In this document: piece by piece, positions 1 through 4,959 of the stretch
Position numbering within the stretch: position 1 is the first letter of the stretch
Layout of the letters: every line of letters starts with the position of its first letter
Source of the DNA: Pseudomonadota bacterium
GTDB lineage: Bacteria; Pseudomonadota; Gammaproteobacteria; Steroidobacterales; Steroidobacteraceae
Assembly: GCA_021820785.1 (NCBI GenBank)
Contig: JAKADE010000057.1
Location: forward strand, 1 to 11,140
DNA length: 11,140 nt
Reading direction: 5' to 3'
The notes under the pieces: model-generated
What the model was told of the DNA's origin: nothing
Seen by the model: only the letters and a program-made list of their open reading frames with translations
Databases searched by the model: none
Program-made: the position numbers and the translations under genes

Positions 1-270
1 TCGAAGGTTCACCCCGTGGCCGGTGCGCTCGTGCACCTGATGCTGCCGCGCGGCTCGAGCGACGCGGCCGCCGAGGCGCTGCAGAGGACGCTCACCAATG
101 CGCTGCTCGACCCTGAAACCTACAACCGGGTGATGGGCTCAGAGATGCCGGAAAGCGGCTGGCTGAAGCTCCTGCGCGGGGCCGGCAAAGGCGTAAGTGC
201 CGCCGTGCCTCGCGTCGGGGCGTTCACGTTGCCGCGGGGCCTCGGGCCGGTGATGGCGGGGGCGCGCTGA
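1..270 (+). CDS. C-terminal part of an unrecognised phage-like protein (5' end outside window)
   Basis: The reading frame is open from base 1 (first codons Ser-Lys-Val-His-Pro-Val-Ala) and ends at TGA 268-270, so about 89 C-terminal residues of a larger protein are visible. A GTG at 16 lies inside this frame and has no ribosome-binding site in view, so I take the gene as truncated by the window edge. The tail is Ala/Gly/Leu/Arg-rich, with segments such as ALQRTLTNALLDPE and a closing LPRGLGPVMAGAR. This composition resembles the end of long, low-complexity phage virion or injection-type proteins, but no domain can be named. It resembles in style the N-terminal protein fragment at the right end of the window. 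Whether they belong to one gene on a circular map cannot be decided here. Confidence 0.6.
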   Translation, partial: SKVHPVAGALVHLMLPRGSSDAAAEALQRTLTNALLDPETYNRVMGSEMPESGWLKLLRGAGKGVSAAVPRVGAFTLPRGLGPVMAGAR

Positions 271-327
271 GCGCGAGATCAACCCATCGCCTGAAAGCGG
301 AGAAGGATAGATGCCCGACGATGGGCG

Positions 328-573
328 CTATATTCCTGGCACTGACACCGGCGGTGGGCGGTTCGGATCGCGCGGACGAGTCTGGTATCGGATGCGGAGC
401 TTCTCGAGTCGTTCAATCGCATCCATTGGTACGTCGATTATCGTAACGCGCCCGGCATCGTCTCCGAAGACCCACCCCCGCTTCATCGGCTGCTGACTGT
501 TCCAATCTTCAAGCTCCCTCGTGACCGTTTTCCGATCCTCAGGAGCGATCAGGAGGTCCACATATTGAGCCAT
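328..573 (-). CDS. Small unknown protein, 81 aa
   Basis: This leftward gene starts at ATG 573, chosen because an AAGGAG Shine-Dalgarno lies at 585-580 with seven bases of spacing. A longer frame to 639 lacks such a site. The protein starts MAQYVDLLIAPED and contains a charged helical stretch followed by an Arg/Pro-rich tail (QTRPRDPNRPPP). It has no Cys motif, signal peptide or membrane segment. I do not recognise the family. It converges with the gene ending at 270, and an imperfectly spaced inverted repeat (CCCATCG 283-289, CGATGGG 319-325) sits between them. Position and orientation fit a cargo (moron) gene beside phage late genes. The function is unknown. Confidence 0.6.
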   Translation of the reverse strand: MAQYVDLLIAPEDRKTVTRELEDWNSQQPMKRGWVFGDDAGRVTIIDVPMDAIERLEKLRIRYQTRPRDPNRPPPVSVPGI

Positions 574-685
574 AGCAATCTCCTTGTTCCGGTTCAAATT
601 CTTGCCGTAATGATCGTCACAAGAACAAGATAAAGGCAAATTCGGTGCGATATTTGGGGGTAGTGCGCGCTGTCATGTCTGGGGT

Positions 686-952
686 CTAGAGTTCGTCGAG
701 ACACGTTCCGCGCTGGCAGAGATAGCTGCCATCCCTCACGAAGTGCAGCGACCCGGGCGCGATGTGTGAGCCGCAGCCGATGCATCGGCGCGCCTTCTTG
801 GCGTGCGTGAGCCGAAACTCGGGATACAACGCCAGGATGCGCAGCAGGTCGGCCGACACATTCCAGCATCCGTAGACCTTCATCCGGCGCACCGCCTCGC
901 GGTCAGCGGCTGCCGTGCGCTCGAACAGTGCCGCTATGTCGCGGCTCGACAT
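686..952 (-). CDS. Cys-rich small protein, possible zinc-binding, 88 aa
   Basis: The protein has an N-terminal helical half (MSSRDIAALFERT...) and a C-terminal Cys cluster: C57-x2-C60, H63, H70, C79 and C84, ending GTCLDEL. That pattern could bind one zinc ion, as in small zinc-ribbon proteins, but the spacing does not match a family I can name. The start is uncertain. ATG 952 has only a weak GGA ahead of it. The frame stays open upstream through plausible-looking residues (QQSEAPLGKLIALRLPDRS) to beyond 1016, with no ATG, so a non-ATG start upstream is possible. It follows the lipoprotein gene (stop at 1017) in the same direction by 64 bases, so both may share a transcript. No terminator is visible after it. 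Confidence 0.55.
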   Translation of the reverse strand: MSSRDIAALFERTAAADREAVRRMKVYGCWNVSADLLRILALYPEFRLTHAKKARRCIGCGSHIAPGSLHFVRDGSYLCQRGTCLDEL

Positions 953-1016
953 TGAGCGATCCGGTAGCCGAAGGGCAATTAGCTTTCCCAGAGGCGCCTC
1001 GCTCTGCTGCCTGATG

Positions 1017-1412
1017 CTATTGGAAACCGTTCGCGTACTGCCGGCAGCCGTACTGATTGCCTTGCCACTTGTACCAAGTGATGATCTTCTCGCTGTTCAC
1101 TGCAAGTTCTACAGTGCAGTCAGCGGTTGTGCGCATCAAACCAATTGAACTCGTTGTGCTGTAGTAAGGCACGTTCCCAACGGCACCAGTCGTGGTCGTG
1201 TATTGAGGTACCGCCATGACCGAGCTGTAGTTGGTGCTCCAGATATAGATGGTTTCGCCCATCATGTGGCGTTTACCGTCCGGGAATCCAAGGCGATCAA
1301 CGGCCGCGCTAATCGGCTGACCCATCAGCCCTTTTAAGCCGGCGTTCAACTCTTGCGTTGCACAGCCCGCGAGAGTTACGGCGATTACCGGAATTGCGAA
1401 TAGATAACGCAT
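1017..1412 (-). CDS. Small outer-membrane-type lipoprotein, 131 aa
   Basis: A typical lipoprotein signal opens the protein: MRYLF followed by a hydrophobic core and the lipobox LAGC, with the acylated Cys at residue 17. The mature part has GLMGQPISAAVDRLGFPDGK, a segment reminiscent of the SmpA/OmlA-like helical start seen in small lipoproteins. It continues with a Thr/Ser/Tyr-rich stretch (YTTTTGAVGNVPYYSTTSS) and two Cys near the C-terminus that could form a disulfide. ATG 1412 is chosen over ATG 1454 because GGGAGG lies about ten bases ahead and because the signal peptide then starts cleanly. Local base composition is visibly lower in GC than the integrase/replication genes, which fits horizontally gained cargo. 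It may be a lysogenic-conversion surface protein or a lysis-related lipoprotein. The latter is only a possibility, as no partner spanin is seen. Confidence 0.72.
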   Translation of the reverse strand: MRYLFAIPVIAVTLAGCATQELNAGLKGLMGQPISAAVDRLGFPDGKRHMMGETIYIWSTNYSSVMAVPQYTTTTGAVGNVPYYSTTSSIGLMRTTADCTVELAVNSEKIITWYKWQGNQYGCRQYANGFQ

Positions 1413-1481
1413 ACGTCGCTCGGCCTCCCTTTGTCGTTCTTCTCTGTCCGCCATTATTGCACGGCATTAGTTGCATGGCGC

Positions 1482-1508
1482 AAACGAAAACGCCGCCCGC
1501 AGGCGGCG
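1482..1508 (-). terminator. Rho-independent terminator after the 2255-1532 leftward operon
   Basis: A perfect 7-bp inverted repeat (CGCCGCC 1491-1497, GGCGGCG 1502-1508) with a four-base loop is followed, reading leftward, by TTTTCGTTT. It lies 24 bases beyond the stop codon at 1532, just where the three-gene leftward operon should end and before the lipoprotein gene. The lipoprotein gene therefore probably has its own promoter. Confidence 0.7.
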
Positions 1509-1531
1509 CTCTCGTCGCGTCCTGCAGCGAC

Positions 1532-1714
1532 CTACCGGCGTGGCGCGAACACCCATGCGAGCGCGAGCAGCAGCGTGGGGATGCTGAGCACGGTAAGCCA
1601 GCCGAATAGCCCGTGCAGGTCGGGATCGACGGTCCCAACGCCCCACACAATCAGCAACAGGGCGCCGATCAGCACGAGCAATGCCACGGCTAGGCGCGCG
1701 AGTATGCGGCTCAT
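1532..1714 (-). CDS. Two-helix small membrane protein, 60 aa
   Basis: This short protein (MSRILARLAV...) has two hydrophobic segments, about residues 6-25 (LARLAVALLVLIGALLLIVWG) and 34-55 (GWLTVLSIPTLLLALAWVF), separated by a short polar turn containing DPDLHG, with a basic APRR tail. Size and topology fit small phage holin-like proteins, but no endolysin gene is in view, so a lysis role is only a guess. ATG 1714 has GGGAGG seven bases ahead and overlaps the preceding gene's stop as ATGA, which indicates translational coupling. The longer frame from 2005 is an out-of-context extension across the upstream gene and was not used. Confidence 0.68.
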   Translation of the reverse strand: MSRILARLAVALLVLIGALLLIVWGVGTVDPDLHGLFGWLTVLSIPTLLLALAWVFAPRR

Positions 1715-1944
1715 GATGCCTCCCGGTGCTTCTGGTAGGCCCTGGCGCACCACCATGCCTCGACGACGTTCCCATTGACCATGCCGCGCTGCACGCGGGC
1801 GCGCTCGCTGGCCGAGAGACTCTCGAACCATTTGCGGGCCTGCTCCTGTTCCTGAGCGGTGGGGGTATGGATGCGGCGCCTCACCGTGCGAATGAGTGAA
1901 GCCGCCGCTACGAAGATGACGACCTTCAACGGTGCGGCGATCAT
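1711..1944 (-). CDS. Membrane-anchored small protein with W-(Y/F)-x2-LS-x2-ER motif, 77 aa
   Basis: An N-terminal hydrophobic segment (about residues 4-18, PLKVVIFVAAASLI) is followed by a basic stretch RTVRRR and a soluble tail with K38-W39-F40, L43-S44, E47-R48, R50, R53 and A63-W64. The same residues with the same spacing occur in the upstream neighbour, so the two tails are paralogous. ATG 1944 is preceded by GGGAGGG and overlaps the upstream stop (ATGA 1944-1941). The 3' end overlaps the next start by ATGA. A TTG 33 bases further upstream is less likely. Small phage and genomic-island proteins carrying a similar Trp-Leu-Ser-Glu-Arg tail are common, but I know no function for them. Confidence 0.68.
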   Translation of the reverse strand: MIAAPLKVVIFVAAASLIRTVRRRIHTPTAQEQEQARKWFESLSASERARVQRGMVNGNVVEAWWCARAYQKHREAS

Positions 1945-2255
1945 GGCGCGACCCTCCCCGATTGAAACGCTGCCCAAGCATCGGCCGGCACGGCTGCGCC
2001 TGCAACCCGGTGCCAGCGCAGGCGCTCGGCCTTCGAGAGGCCGTTGTACCAGCGCATGCCGAGCGCGGCGTCGGCTGGGATCACGGCGCGCTGCTGCGGC
2101 TCAATGACCAGCATGCGCCGGTCGGCGTCATGCCTCGCGGTGAGGCCGGCTCGGGCGAGCGCCTCGGACAGGCGGACCAGGGGAACGTTGCCGGCGATCG
2201 CCGCCGGGACTTCGGAATGCGCCACGGCGGGCGCGGGTAGACTTGCGGTGGGCAT
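1941..2255 (-). CDS. Small protein with W-(Y/F)-x2-LS-x2-ER motif, 104 aa
   Basis: This is the first gene of the leftward three-gene operon. The N-terminus is Ala/Pro-rich and soluble. A central segment (VRLSEALARAGLTARHDADRRMLVIEP) looks like a small alpha/beta unit. The C-terminus carries R68-W69-Y70, L73-S74, E77-R78, R80, R83 and A93-W94, shared with the next gene at identical spacing. ATG 2255 is chosen because GGAGG lies six bases ahead. A TTG at 2285 would add ten residues but has no such site. There is no signal peptide or membrane segment, in contrast to its paralogue. The function is unknown. Confidence 0.68.
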   Translation of the reverse strand: MPTASLPAPAVAHSEVPAAIAGNVPLVRLSEALARAGLTARHDADRRMLVIEPQQRAVIPADAALGMRWYNGLSKAERLRWHRVAGAAVPADAWAAFQSGRVAP

Positions 2256-2330
2256 GGCTGCCTCCACGGTAGGCGGTTGTGCCAAGCCCGTCGTCGTGGT
2301 TCACGTCACGGCGGCGGGCGCCTCAGACGT

Positions 2331-2620
2331 GGGGGTAGCTCGCGAATCAGGGGGTATTTATGGGGGTATCTGACAAGAGTCGCATTGGCATATCCCTTTA
2401 CTGTCAGCTACTTACTGGCTTATTGCGGGTCCGGCCCCGGGCACCACTCATCCCTCCGCCAGCATCCGCAGCCAGCCGTACCGGCTGAAAAACCCCTGAA
2501 ATTCCCGGCTATCCAGTCCGCGAGTATCCGCCATCGTCCGTTGACAGCCGAGCATACGCGGGGGTACCTTTGACTTCAAGTTCCCCAATGTGGGTCCCTG
2601 TTCGGGGTATCAGGGGGTAT
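2331..2620 (+). repeat. Six same-direction GGGGGTA-type repeats ahead of the integrase
   Basis: Copies lie at 2331 (GGGGGTAG), 2350 and 2362 (GGGGGTAT), 2560 (GGGGGTAC), 2604 (CGGGGTAT with one G fewer) and 2613 (GGGGGTAT, just before the integrase ATG). All point the same way. They group as three at 2331-2369 and three at 2560-2620, separated by about 190 bases. Tyrosine recombinases of the lambda/P4 type use short direct repeats as arm-type sites flanking a core attachment site. This arrangement fits that and would also allow the integrase to repress its own promoter. The remaining 2286-2623 sequence has no credible gene, and the core att site itself cannot be identified without the bacterial junctions. 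Confidence 0.6.
2541..2570 (+). promoter_or_regulatory. Possible integrase promoter
   Basis: A consensus -35 box TTGACA (2541-2546) is followed after 18 bases by TACCTT (2565-2570), a poor -10 box. It lies about 50 bases ahead of the integrase start and overlaps the GGGGGTAC repeat at 2560, so integrase binding could shut it off. The weak -10 keeps confidence low. Confidence 0.3.
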
Positions 2621-2623
2621 CTC

Positions 2624-3838
2624 ATGAAGCTCACCGACACCAAGATCCGCACCGCCAAGCCGCGCGAGAGGCCCTACAAGCTGTTCGATGGCGGGGGGCT
2701 GTACTTACTGGTCGCCCAGCAGAAGGACGGCTCAGCGGGCCGTTATTGGCGCCTGAAGTACCGCGTGCGAGGCAAGGAGAAGGTCCTCGCCATCGGGACC
2801 TACCCCGATATCAACCTGCGCGAGGCGCGGGAAGCGCGCGACGATGCCAAGAAGCTCCTGGTGCGCGGCACCGACCCGGGCGAGAAGAAGCGCGCCGACA
2901 GGATCGTACAGAGCGACACCTTCCGAGCCGTCGCCGAAGAATGGCTCGGGCTGCAAGCGAGGAAGCTCGCCCCCGTGACACTCGACAAAGGCCGATGGAT
3001 GCTCGAGACGTTCATCTTCCCGCGCTTGGGCAACAAGCTCGCCAACAACATCAAGGCGCCCGAGCTGTTGGCCGCGCTTCGCGCCATCGAGTCCAAGGGG
3101 CACCACGAAACGGCAACTCGCACCAAGCAGCGAGTCGGCCAGGTCATGCGCTATGCGATCGCCACCGGGCGGGCTGAGCGCGATATCACGGCGGACCTGC
3201 GCGGTGCACTCGCCCCCGTGCCGACGAAGAACCGCGCCGCCATCACCGACCCGGCGCAAGTGGGCGAGCTGCTGCGCGCGCTCGACGGCTACCAGGGCGA
3301 ACCTTCAACCGCTGCGGCACTGAAGCTCGCCCCCCTCACCTTCGTGCGCCCCGGCGAGCTCCGCGGCGCCGAGTGGCGCGAGTTCGACCTCGAGACCGCC
3401 GAGTGGCGCATCCCGGGCGAGCGCATGAAGATGGGGGACGCGCATGTCGTGCCGCTGTCTACCCAAGCCGTGGCGATCCTGCGGGAGCTGCACCCGCTCA
3501 CCGGAAGCGGCAAGCTGCTGTTCCCGTCGCTGCGATCGCGTGATCGACCGATGAGCGAGAACACGCTCAACGCCGCGCTGCGCCGGCTCGGCTACACCGC
3601 CGAGCAAATGACCGCGCACGGGTTCCGGGCGATGGCCTCGACGCTGCTCAACGAGCAGGGATTCCCGCCCGATGTCATCGAGTTGCAGCTCGCGCACGCC
3701 GAGCGCAACAAGGTGCGGGCCGCGTACAACCGGGCACAGCGCCTCGAGGAACGGCGCCGGATGATGCAGGCGTGGGCCGACTATCTCGATGCGCTCAAGG
3801 CCGGCGGCAAGATCGTGCCGATCCGGCGCAAGGCATGA
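2624..3838 (+). CDS. int: P4-type tyrosine site-specific integrase, 404 aa
   Basis: This enzyme catalyses integration and probably excision of the element by recombining attP with a chromosomal attB. The N-terminal about 85 residues (MKLTDTKIRTAKPRERPYKL...GGGLYLLV...IGTYPDINLREAR) match the arm-binding DUF4102 domain of P4-family integrases. A central SAM-like core-binding domain follows (about residues 95-190). The catalytic domain shows R242 (FVRPGEL), K269 (RMKMGDAHVVPLS), H332-x2-R335 (AHGFRAMAST), H358 (QLAHAERN) and the nucleophile Y368 (AAYNRA), so all catalytic positions are present. Length is normal for the family. ATG 2624 is preferred because the family starts at MKLTD and a GGGGGT run lies eight bases ahead. 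The frame also extends in frame to 2570, which would add 18 unusual residues. It lies directly beside the repeat cluster, as expected for an att-adjacent integrase. Confidence 0.95.
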   Translation: MKLTDTKIRTAKPRERPYKLFDGGGLYLLVAQQKDGSAGRYWRLKYRVRGKEKVLAIGTYPDINLREAREARDDAKKLLVRGTDPGEKKRADRIVQSDTFRAVAEEWLGLQARKLAPVTLDKGRWMLETFIFPRLGNKLANNIKAPELLAALRAIESKGHHETATRTKQRVGQVMRYAIATGRAERDITADLRGALAPVPTKNRAAITDPAQVGELLRALDGYQGEPSTAAALKLAPLTFVRPGELRGAEWREFDLETAEWRIPGERMKMGDAHVVPLSTQAVAILRELHPLTGSGKLLFPSLRSRDRPMSENTLNAALRRLGYTAEQMTAHGFRAMASTLLNEQGFPPDVIELQLAHAERNKVRAAYNRAQRLEERRRMMQAWADYLDALKAGGKIVPIRRKA

Positions 3839-3854
3839 GGCGATAAACTGAACT

Positions 3855-3910
3855 CGCCGCACGTAGGGTAGCTCCCGAAAAGCCGGATCCTTCACCGGCC
3901 TCGTGCGGCG
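3855..3910 (+). ncRNA. c4/CI-like antisense immunity RNA (three-way junction)
   Basis: A perfect 9-bp closing stem (CGCCGCACG 3855-3863 with CGTGCGGCG 3902-3910) encloses two hairpins: GGG/CCC (3866-3868, 3874-3876) and GCCGG/CCGGC (3882-3886, 3895-3899), the latter with loop ATCCTTCA. CTCCCG at 3872-3877, on the first hairpin, can pair with TGGGAG at 3926-3931, which is the ribosome-binding region of the next gene. TCCTTCA at 3888-3894 can pair with TGAAGGG at 3918-3924. Each pairing includes one G-U. The two pairings are in the antiparallel order needed for one bipartite duplex. Phage P1/P7 c4 RNA and P4 CI RNA are known to act this way on a nearby mRNA in the same transcription unit. GATAAACT at 3842-3849 is the only -10-like sequence and would start transcription at the foot of the stem. 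No -35 box is clear. Confidence 0.72.
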
Positions 3911-3917
3911 CTCTCTC

Positions 3918-3931
3918 TGAAGGGCTGGGAG
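3918..3931 (+). promoter_or_regulatory. Predicted antisense target sites overlapping the RBS of the 3941 gene
   Basis: TGAAGGG (3918-3924) and TGGGAG (3926-3931) are complementary to the two hairpin loop regions of the RNA at 3855-3910. The second overlaps the Shine-Dalgarno GGGAGAAGG that serves ATG 3941. Pairing would block ribosome entry. Both sites lie within 21 bases of the RNA's closing stem. Confidence 0.65.
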
Positions 3932-3940
3932 AAGGCCAGC

Positions 3941-4519
3941 ATGCAAGATCAAGGTGTAACGTGGGCGGATGTAGAGGCGGCGAAAGCCGACCTTGAACGT
4001 GGCTGCATGCCCAAACTTCAACGTCAGTGGGCTGCACTCAAGCCCCTTCAGATTCCCGAGGCCGATCAGTTGGGCTTCGGGAAGGACGAGCCCCCGATCA
4101 AAGTATTGTTCGCGCTCCTGGCGGCGGATATCTGCCCGCCGCTCGAACTCATGCGGGCGATGTTGAGGGGCTACGTCGAGTACACGCAAGCCAAGGGCGA
4201 GATCCTGCTCGAGGAAGCCTTTTTCGGGCCTTCAAAACGCCGCGCGGGAAACGAGGCTCAGCGACACGCCGCCGGCGAGCGCAATTTCGAGGCCGCGGTG
4301 CACTATGCCTTGGAACTCAAACGACAGGGCGCGCGCAGCCTTGAGGCATGTGCGGATGCCGCGTGTACGGCGGCGCGGCTGCCGATCACGGGTAAGGCGT
4401 TTGTGCGCATCGTGAATAACACGCCCCTGCTCAAGAGACTCACCGAGGACGATGGCTTGCTGCGCGATGCCGCGGACGCTCTCGGTCTCAATTCTCCGCC
4501 AGAGTCCAGCGCAAAATAA
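3941..4519 (+). CDS. Unrecognised 192-aa protein under predicted antisense RNA control
   Basis: I do not recognise the family. The protein is soluble, helical and without signal or membrane segments. It starts MQDQGVTWADVEAAKADLERGC, has a hydrophobic middle (KVLFALLAADICPPLELMRAML) and a charged segment (FFGPSKRRAGNEAQRHAAGERNF). A C-terminal helical region (ELKRQGARSLEACADAACTAARLPITGKAFVRIV) could hold a helix-turn-helix, but that is not certain. ATG 3941 has GGGAGAAGG ahead. It is the first gene behind the c4/CI-like RNA, at the place of the c4-regulated icd/ant genes in P1 or the first genes after CI in P4. A role in antirepression, host inhibition or replication switching is therefore a contextual inference. 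There is no KilA-N, BRO or AntA domain that I can see. Confidence 0.85.
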   Translation: MQDQGVTWADVEAAKADLERGCMPKLQRQWAALKPLQIPEADQLGFGKDEPPIKVLFALLAADICPPLELMRAMLRGYVEYTQAKGEILLEEAFFGPSKRRAGNEAQRHAAGERNFEAAVHYALELKRQGARSLEACADAACTAARLPITGKAFVRIVNNTPLLKRLTEDDGLLRDAADALGLNSPPESSAK

Positions 4520-4534
4520 CGCGTTCTTTTGCGC
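4509..4534. promoter_or_regulatory. Near-perfect 26-bp palindrome, operator-like
   Basis: GCGCAAAA (4509-4516) and TTTTGCGC (4527-4534) are perfect inverted arms around the self-complementary octamer AACGCGTT (4518-4525). Only the pair 4517/4526 mismatches across the whole 26 bases. It covers the stop codon of the 3941 gene and lies 62 bases ahead of the AlpA-like start. A second short dyad (GCGCC 4531-4535, GGCGC 4543-4547) overlaps its right end. No T-run follows, so it looks more like a dimer-binding operator or an origin element than a terminator. Confidence 0.55.
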
Positions 4535-4566
4535 CGCATCGTGGCGCGTCGGGGTATAGGTTTGGA

Positions 4567-4587
4567 GTCCGTTGCAATCCACACGGA
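4567..4587 (+). promoter_or_regulatory. Hairpin ahead of the AlpA-like gene
   Basis: GTCCGT (4567-4572) and ACGGAC (4582-4587) form a 6-bp stem with a nine-base loop ending nine bases before ATG 4596. The right arm includes the only Shine-Dalgarno-like bases (GGAC), so folding could lower translation of the regulator. The gene otherwise has a weak ribosome-binding site. Confidence 0.35.
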
Positions 4588-4595
4588 CCCCGGCA

Positions 4596-4850
4596 ATGCC
4601 TGAAATAAAACTCGAACGCCTCCCAGCGGTCCTCGCCCGGCGGAGCGACGGCCGGTCCAGTCTTTACTCCGATGTCCAGCGCGGAACATGGACGCCCCCA
4701 GTCCGAATGGGCCGCGCGGCCGCGTGGCCAGCGCATGAGACGCAGGCGCTACTCGCTGCGCGAGTCGCCGGCGCGAGCGACGATGAGCTGCGGGCCCTGG
4801 TTCAGCGGCTGCTCGCCGAGCGTACCGCCGGCCGCCCGCAGGCCGCGTAG
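4596..4850 (+). CDS. AlpA/MerR-type helix-turn-helix regulator, 84 aa
   Basis: The sequence LERLPAVLARRSDGRSSLYSD, then VQRGTWTPPVRMGRAAAWPAHET, follows the AlpA pattern: a helix-turn-helix containing SSLY, a PPV beta wing, and a WP motif. The C-terminal part (ASDDELRALVQRLLAERTAG) is a further charged helix. AlpA-like proteins bind DNA and act as transcriptional activators of the integrase/excision region (E. coli AlpA activating the CP4-57 integrase) or as Cox/Vis-type excisionases in P4-like elements. ATG 4596 gives MPEIKLERLP, the usual distance to the HTH. A TTG at 4572 would add eight residues and lies in the hairpin. It sits between the 3941 gene and the replication genes. The nearby palindrome could be its own operator. 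Confidence 0.78.
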   Translation: MPEIKLERLPAVLARRSDGRSSLYSDVQRGTWTPPVRMGRAAAWPAHETQALLAARVAGASDDELRALVQRLLAERTAGRPQAA

Positions 4851-4870
4851 TGCGCCCGCAAGGCGCCGCG

Positions 4871-4890
4871 CCCGGAGGTGGCACTCCGGG
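4871..4890. promoter_or_regulatory. Hairpin in the alpA-like/primase gap
   Basis: CCCGGAG (4871-4877) and CTCCGGG (4884-4890) form a perfect 7-bp stem with a six-base loop. No T-run follows, so it is not a clear terminator. The rest of the 109-base gap shows only the primase ribosome-binding site (GGAGGG). The frame 4878-5255 across it is a shadow of the primase gene. Confidence 0.35.
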
Positions 4891-4959
4891 ACAGCGGCTT
4901 ATCGACGGGATCACGCCAGAGTTTAGCAGCAATCGCGTTGACGGGCACGGAGGGCGGCC

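Noticed and set aside
311..496. Rightward frame of 61 codons with GGAGAAGG ahead of its ATG
   Set aside because: It is almost entirely antisense to the 573-328 gene, whose protein composition and own ribosome-binding site are more convincing. After the first residues the peptide becomes Arg/Ser-rich shadow-like sequence. It could be a stump of a late gene cut by the moron block, but nothing proves this.
2417..2445. Segment resembling a tRNA 3' end (GGGCACCACTCA) as an att-site remnant
   Set aside because: The expected T-loop (TTCRA type) and matching T-stem are absent when aligned to the CCA, so no tRNA fragment can be supported.
2570..2623. 18-codon N-terminal extension of the integrase
   Set aside because: Family members start at the MKLTD position, and the extension runs through the GGGGTAT repeats and possible promoter.
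3305..4189. Leftward 294-codon frame over the integrase end
   Set aside because: It is antisense to the catalytic region of the integrase, His/Arg-rich, without a ribosome-binding site. Long antisense frames are common in GC-rich DNA.
4509..4534. Palindrome read as a terminator of the 3941 gene
   Set aside because: The stem outer arms are A/T-containing and no T-run follows on either strand. The AlpA-like and replication genes continue rightward shortly after.
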